DNA of 64,000 nucleotides from Streptomyces sp. HB132 (GTDB lineage Bacteria > Actinomycetota > Actinomycetes > Streptomycetales > Streptomycetaceae), in contig NZ_JAFBGA010000008.1 in NCBI RefSeq assembly GCF_016909575.1, positions 186,001 to 250,000 of the forward strand, in the 5' to 3' direction. Below, one piece after another: positions 24,001-30,000 of this stretch (positions are counted from its first letter, which is position 1; each line of letters begins with the position of its first letter). The notes beneath the pieces were generated by a model, which was given only the letters and a program-made list of their open reading frames with translations, had not been told where the DNA came from and made no database searches. Position numbers and translations under genes: made by a program.

Positions 24001-27000
24001 GGCCCGTCGACCGGGGCGGGGTCCAGGAGGGCCGCCGCCCGGTCGATTCGCCGCTGCCCGCGGCACCACAGTCCGGGACGGCCTCCACGGCCACGGGCGA
24101 CGCCACGTCCGGCGACGCCGCTGCGGTGACCTCCCCCGCGAAGGCCCGCTCCTCGGCCGGAGACCCCATGCAGGGTGTGGAGACGGCATCGGATCCCATG
24201 CAGGGGGTGGAGACGTCCTCGACACCTGTGTTCACCGCGCCCGTGTACACGGCCCCGGCCGCCCCACCGCCGCCCGCGCTGCCCGCGCGCAGCCTGGTGG
24301 CGTACGCGCACGGGGGCACGACACCGTCCGCGAACGGCACGGAGACCCTGCGCCTGCTGGCCTCCCAGGTGGCCACCGCGGGACTGCGCAACCAGCGGGC
24401 GGGCGTGTCGCTGCCGCGCGTCTCCGTCACCGGCTACGGCGCCGACGCGCGGCGGGCCGACGGCGCGCACCGTGACGAGCAGGTCACCACGGCCAGGCGG
24501 CGCGCACAGACCGCGCGGACCCTGTTCCGGCGGCTGCTGGCCCGCGCGCTCGACGACCTCCAACAGGACCGTCCCGCCGGCGAACCGCGCCTGACCATCG
24601 ATGACTTCACGGTCGGGGCGCGGAGCCTGACCCGGCCCCCCGAGGACTGGGTGGGCACGGGTGCCCTCGACGGCGTGACCCGGGTTGAGCTCGGCCGGCA
24701 GGCCACGATCGGCATCTCCCAGCCGCCCGACGCGGCAGCGGTGCAGACCCTGGACACCCTGCGGCGCCGGGACCCGTCGCTGCGGGACCGGCCGCTGGAC
24801 ATCAACGCCCTCGCCCGCCGCGTGCTCCACCTGGACCCCGGTGCGGATGTCGGACAGGACCGGCGCGCGGAGCTGTTCGCCCTGGTGGAACGGGCCATGG
24901 CGGCCGGAGCGGCGACGAGCCTCGCGGCACTGGGCGCCTTCCACCTCACCGAGCTGGGTGTCAGGGCACCCGGCCGCACGCGCCACTTCACGGTCCAGGG
25001 CCGCCGGGTGCCGGGCCTCAACTGGGACGACGACGCCGTCGCGGAGCTGGACACCGCAAACGGCGACGTGCTGGAGGACACCCCGTCCGGTACGTACGAC
25101 GTCCTCGACACCCAGGGGACCCCCTGGCCGCAGGGCGTGACCCCGTACGTCGTGGCCGCCGGCGGAGCGCACGACCGGGTGGAGGCACGGCTGCCGGACG
25201 GCTCGACGCGCGAGCTGGGTGTCGACGAGTTCGTGGAGCTCGTCGCGGCGGACGTGGCGGGGGAGGGGCTGTCGCAGGGCACCCCCATCGTGCTGGCCGT
25301 CCCCTTCGCCGCGGACGCCTACCTCGACCTGCCGCGCAAACTCGCGGACCGTACCGGCCTGACGGTGTGGGCGCACAGCGGCGAGGCGACGCTCAGTTCG
25401 GCGCCCGGCGCGGCGAGCACCATCGACGTCGTCCGGCGCCCGGGCGTCCCGCAGGGCGACTGGATCGCGAGCGTGCCCGGCCTGGCGCCCGACCCCGACG
25501 ACGACGCACCGGACTGGCACCGCGACGTGGTGACACGGCCCATCGTCAGCGCCCTGAGCGGGAAGCAGATCGGCCGCGCCTCGCACCACCCCGCCGAGTA
25601 CGCCAAGCACTTCGAGGACGAGGGCCGCCACTTCGACCGGATGACGACGTTCGTGCACCACTACCCCGCCACGGGCGGGATGTCCCAGGAACACGACCTG
25701 CCGCGCCCGGGACCCGAGGACACCGCCTACCGCCTGGACATGCACGGCGAACCGGGCGTCCTCCAGCTGGCGATGCGGGACGGCGGCGTCCGGCTGGTCG
25801 ACGAGCGTGAGGCCGGGCCGTGGCTCAAGCGCCGCAAGAGCCTGGCGAGCCTGCCCGCGGACCACTGGATCGACATGGTGGTCTGCTGGAGCGGAGCGCC
25901 CAGGGGCAGCGCCGTGCCGGCCCCGGACACCGTGAGCGACGCCTTCCCCGGCCCGTTCGTCCCCGACCCGCTGCGCGACGTCTCCATGGGGCAGCACCTG
26001 GCGAACAGCACGGGACGCACCGTTCGCCTGGCGTACAGCTCGCAGGGGACGCGGTCGGCCGACGGCCGCTACATGCGCACCCTGTACGCGGACGCGCAGG
26101 GACGCCACCGGGCCTGGGACCTGTTCCGGCCGGAGCCCACGGGCCCCGCACTGGACCGCCTGGTCGAGGTCGCCGGATACCGCACGGGCGCCGGACCCGT
26201 CACGGACGAGGCGCGCGAGAGGACGCTGCGCCTGGTGCGGGCGCTGCGGCTCACGTTCGGGCACGAGGTGGACGACGCGCCGGACTTCGGCGATCTGCTG
26301 CGCGGTGCGGCGGCGCTGGACCACATGTGGAGCAGCGACTCCGACTTCGACGCGGCCGGCCCCTTCACGCTGGACCTGCTGCGCCGGGTGGCGGAGGCGC
26401 ACGCGGGCGGCGCTGCCGCCGTGGACCAGGAAGCCACCCGTCGTGCGCTGACCGCCGCCGCCGAGCAGTGGTCCATGTGGCCCGGTGACGTGCTGGTCAG
26501 CTTCGTGGACCTGCCGGCGGTGGAGGCCGCCGCACAGTGGATGCGGGACGGCGACCCCGCGGACGAGGCCGCGACCGCCCTGGACATCGAGACCGACGAG
26601 GTCGGCGTGACCGAGCGGTCACGCATCTTCTGGGCCCGGGTCAAGGCCGAGGAGGTGCTGCCCGACACCGACCCCGACCAGCACGAGTTCATCGCGCAGG
26701 TCCTCCACCTGCCCCTGGGCGCCCGGACGGGCCGAGCGGAGCGCGACGAGACGCTGGACCTGATCACCCGCGCCTTCGCGGTGGGCCGCGACGCGTCCGA
26801 CCCGGACGCGGCGGCGGCATACGCCCTGGAGGAGTCCGGCGCGTACACCACCACCCGTCTGCGCACGGTCCAGGACGGCGTACACGGGGGCGGCCGCGAC
26901 TTCACCGGCGGACAGATGCCGCCGAGCGTGGACCTGGCGCAGTTCCACACACCCGCCGGGACGACGGACGCGCCGTGGAAGCAGGGGACGGACACACCGG

Positions 27001-30000
27001 TCCCGTACCTGGTGCGTGTCGCCCCGGACCCGCACGACCCCGACCTCCTCCAACTGTCCTACGACGGCGAGACGTCCAGCGTGCCCACCGGCGAGTTCGC
27101 GGAAGTGCTGGCGAACGACCTGCCGTTGATGCGCCGGGAACTGACCACCCCCCTGGTCCTGGCGTTCTCGGGACCGCCCGCCGACGCCGGGGACGTCGCC
27201 CACCGGCTCGCCCAGCGGCTGGGCCGCTCCGTCTGGTGGACCGACTTCCCGGCGGACCTGTCGGCGGCCGGCGACTCCGGACAGCCGGTGCTGACCCTGC
27301 ACGACTCGCCCTTCGCAGGGAGCGTGCCGACCGCCGACGTCTGGCACGAGACGAGCCCGGTCCGGTACGCCGCACCCGGGGACGCGCCCCGCACGCTCCC
27401 CGCGCCGGTGCCCCGGTCCACCGGACGGGGCACCGCGAGCCCTGCCGTGTCCGAGCCGGCGTCCACCGCCTCGCTCCCGTCCGTCGCCGCCGCAGCGGAC
27501 CCGCTGCTGTCCGAAGCCACGCTGATGACCGACGCCCAGGGCGCTCCGCACGGGCGCGACTGGACCGGCACCGGCATCGAGAGCGTCGACGCCTCGCGGA
27601 TCCGGCTCCAGGAACAGCGGGGCGGCGAGCTGCGGACGGTCTCCGAGGGGGCGTCACCGTGGGGCGAGGGGGCGTACGTGGTGGCGGCCGAGGCCGGCTA
27701 CGACGAGGCCCTGTTCGCCGACGGCCGTGAGCTCGGCCCGCAGGCGCTGGCAGACCTCCTGGCCGCCGATCCCGTGCTGGCCACGCTGCCGCCGGACGTA
27801 CCGGTGGTGCTGGTGAGCCCGTACGCGGGAGCGCAGTACGGGCCGTTGGCACGGGCCGCAGCGGCGCGGCTGGGCCGCAGGGTCTGGGCACCCAGTGGCG
27901 ACGGCCGCCTCACCGGGACCGAGACCGGAACCGGGACCGAGGCCGGCCCCGACGTGACCACCGCCGGGCCCGTCGCCTCCGTACCGTCGCTCGTCGACTC
28001 CGACCCCGACGACGCCTACGGCGACTGGGTGCCGTTCGATCCCCCGTCGGACGGGACCGTGCGGCCCGAGGACCGCGAGTGGGTCACCGTGGACGGCGTC
28101 CGGTTCCGGGACAGCGACGTGGACACCCGCCCGCTGGTCGGGGCGGACCACCGCTTCGAGGGCCGCGAGTCGATGCCCGACGACGGCCGCAGGCGGCTGC
28201 GGGAACGGCGGCTGAGGCTCTACCGGGGCATGCGGGAGCGCACGCACGTGCTCCGCCTCGGCGACACCTTCCACACGGTCGGCGCCGAGGAGACCGCCCC
28301 GGACCCGGAGGCGTCCGTCTACACCTTCCACGCCCACGGAGTCCCCGGCGGGCTGAAGCTGGCCGGCAAGGACGGCCGGGTGCTGCTGCTCGGCTCCGAG
28401 GACGGCGGGCGCTACGTCGGCGGGCTGCCCGAGGTGGTCGCGCGGGCGGCCGGGGACGCACTGCACGTCGCGAGCTGCTACGGCGCCGTGGCCGGCGACC
28501 CGCTTCGCCCGCAGTCCCTCATCAGGCCCGCGCCGCTCGTCGAGGACCCCCTGGAGGAGGTCGCGCTCGCGCAGCACGCCGCCAACCACAGCGGGCGCAC
28601 CACCACGGCCGCCACCGGCAGGACGGGCTACAACGACACCGTGCGGCTGCTCGCGGCGACACCCGAAGGCACCCTGGCGCGGATGGAGACCTTCCTGCCC
28701 GAACCGATCGGCAGGATCGGCGAGTTGGCCGAGGCGGCGGGCCTGCGCCCCCTCCCGCGCCCCACCGGCCTCCCCGCCTGGGACGACGAGACGCCGCGCG
28801 CCCTGCGGCTGGTACGGGCGCTGCGGCTGGTCTTCGGCAACGCGGTCGAGGCCGATCGCGGTGTGCCGGGCGGCCGTCACGAGCGGCTGTTGCGCGGGAT
28901 CGGCGCCCTGGAGACGCTGCGCGCGAACGACCCGGCACTGAACGGGTACACCCCGCTGCGCATGGAGCTGTGGCAGCTCCTCGCGCCGACGCCCGACGGG
29001 GGGCCCGTCCCGCGGCCGGCCGACTTCGAGGCCGTGCTCGACCGGGCCCTGGCCGCGCCGGGGGACGCCGCGCTCACCGCCGTGTGGGACGTGCCCGCAC
29101 TGCGGGCCGCGTCCGACCGGCTCACCGCCGGTGGTGACGGAGCGGTGCGGTCGGTGCTGCGGATGGCCACCGGACCGCTCACGCGTCGCGCGTACGCCCG
29201 CGCGCTGTGGGCGATGACCGGCGCCGCACGGCTGCTCGACGCCAAGTCTCCGGCGGAACGCGAGGAGACGGGGCGCGCGGTGCTCCATCTGTCCCCCGGT
29301 ACCACGTGGGACGCGGCGGCGGAGGCCCGGCTGAGGGAACTGACCGAGCAGGCCTTCGCCACCGGACGGGACTCCGGCCACCCGGACGAACTGGCCGTCT
29401 TCCACCTGGAGACGATGGGGGCGTTCGCCGACGGAAGCCGGATGCGTACGCCCGACGGCCCCCTCCAGGGCCGCAACTGGGGCCCCACGCCGACCCCCGG
29501 CGGGCTGGATCCCGCACGTCTGTACACCGTCGGGGCCGGAGACACCGGCTCGCCGGAGTTCGCCCCGTGGGCCCAGGACGGTGCCGTCGCTCCGTACTTC
29601 GTGTACGCGGAGACGAACGCCGCCGGTGCGGTGGTCCTGCGGCTGCCGGGCGGCACCGCGCAGGTCACCGTGCGGGAGTTCTACGCGCTGCTGGAGGCCG
29701 ACCCGGAGCTGTCGCTGATCAGCGCGCACCGCCCCCTGGCCCTGCTGGTGCCGGGGATCGGCGCAGGGGAGCCGCGCGATCAGCAGGGCTTCTCCCTCAC
29801 GAACGACCGGACCGTGTGGAGCTACGACGGCGCGCTCACCGTGGCCGGGGGCAGCGCGACGCGACCGGGCGTCGTCACGGCCCTCCCGCGGCCGGAGACG
29901 TCACAACCCGCGTCGGACACCGCTGACGTGCGGCGGCCCGGTGGCTGGCACAGGACCGTGCCGCGGATTCCGTCCACCCCGCCGTCCGTCACGGCTGACA

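Larger units (their letters stand above)
20925..27350 (+). repeat. Tandem super-repeat of ~1,120 residues (two units)
   Basis: Unit 1 starts at OmpA-like segment 3 (20925) and unit 2 at segment 4 (24285), a period of about 3.36 kb. Both contain, in the same order, an OmpA-like segment, a recurring module, a lonely-Cys domain, a 'LVRALRL.FGH.V' helical part and a second recurring module. Some DNA stretches stay identical, for example 22494-22516 and 25860-25882 around the catalytic Cys, which indicates either recent duplication or gene conversion. Confidence 0.85.
8395..29900 (+). repeat. Recurring ~200-residue module, about ten degenerate copies
   Basis: Each copy runs: a helical part with 'RRVLHLDP'-like text, an 'AFxLExxGA' phrase, 'G.(N/D)W.G', 'APW....PYVV', an 'EFAELLAADP.L' phrase, a hydrophobic strand such as 'PIVLAVP', then 'LA.R.GR.VW..SG'. 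The closing R-x-VW motif falls near 9040, 13210, 17490, 22000, 23878, 25366, 27232, 27886 and 29815, with a degraded copy around 19250. Copies often sit directly before a His/Cys domain, as if scaffold and protease were duplicated together. The fold is unknown to me. Confidence 0.6.
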
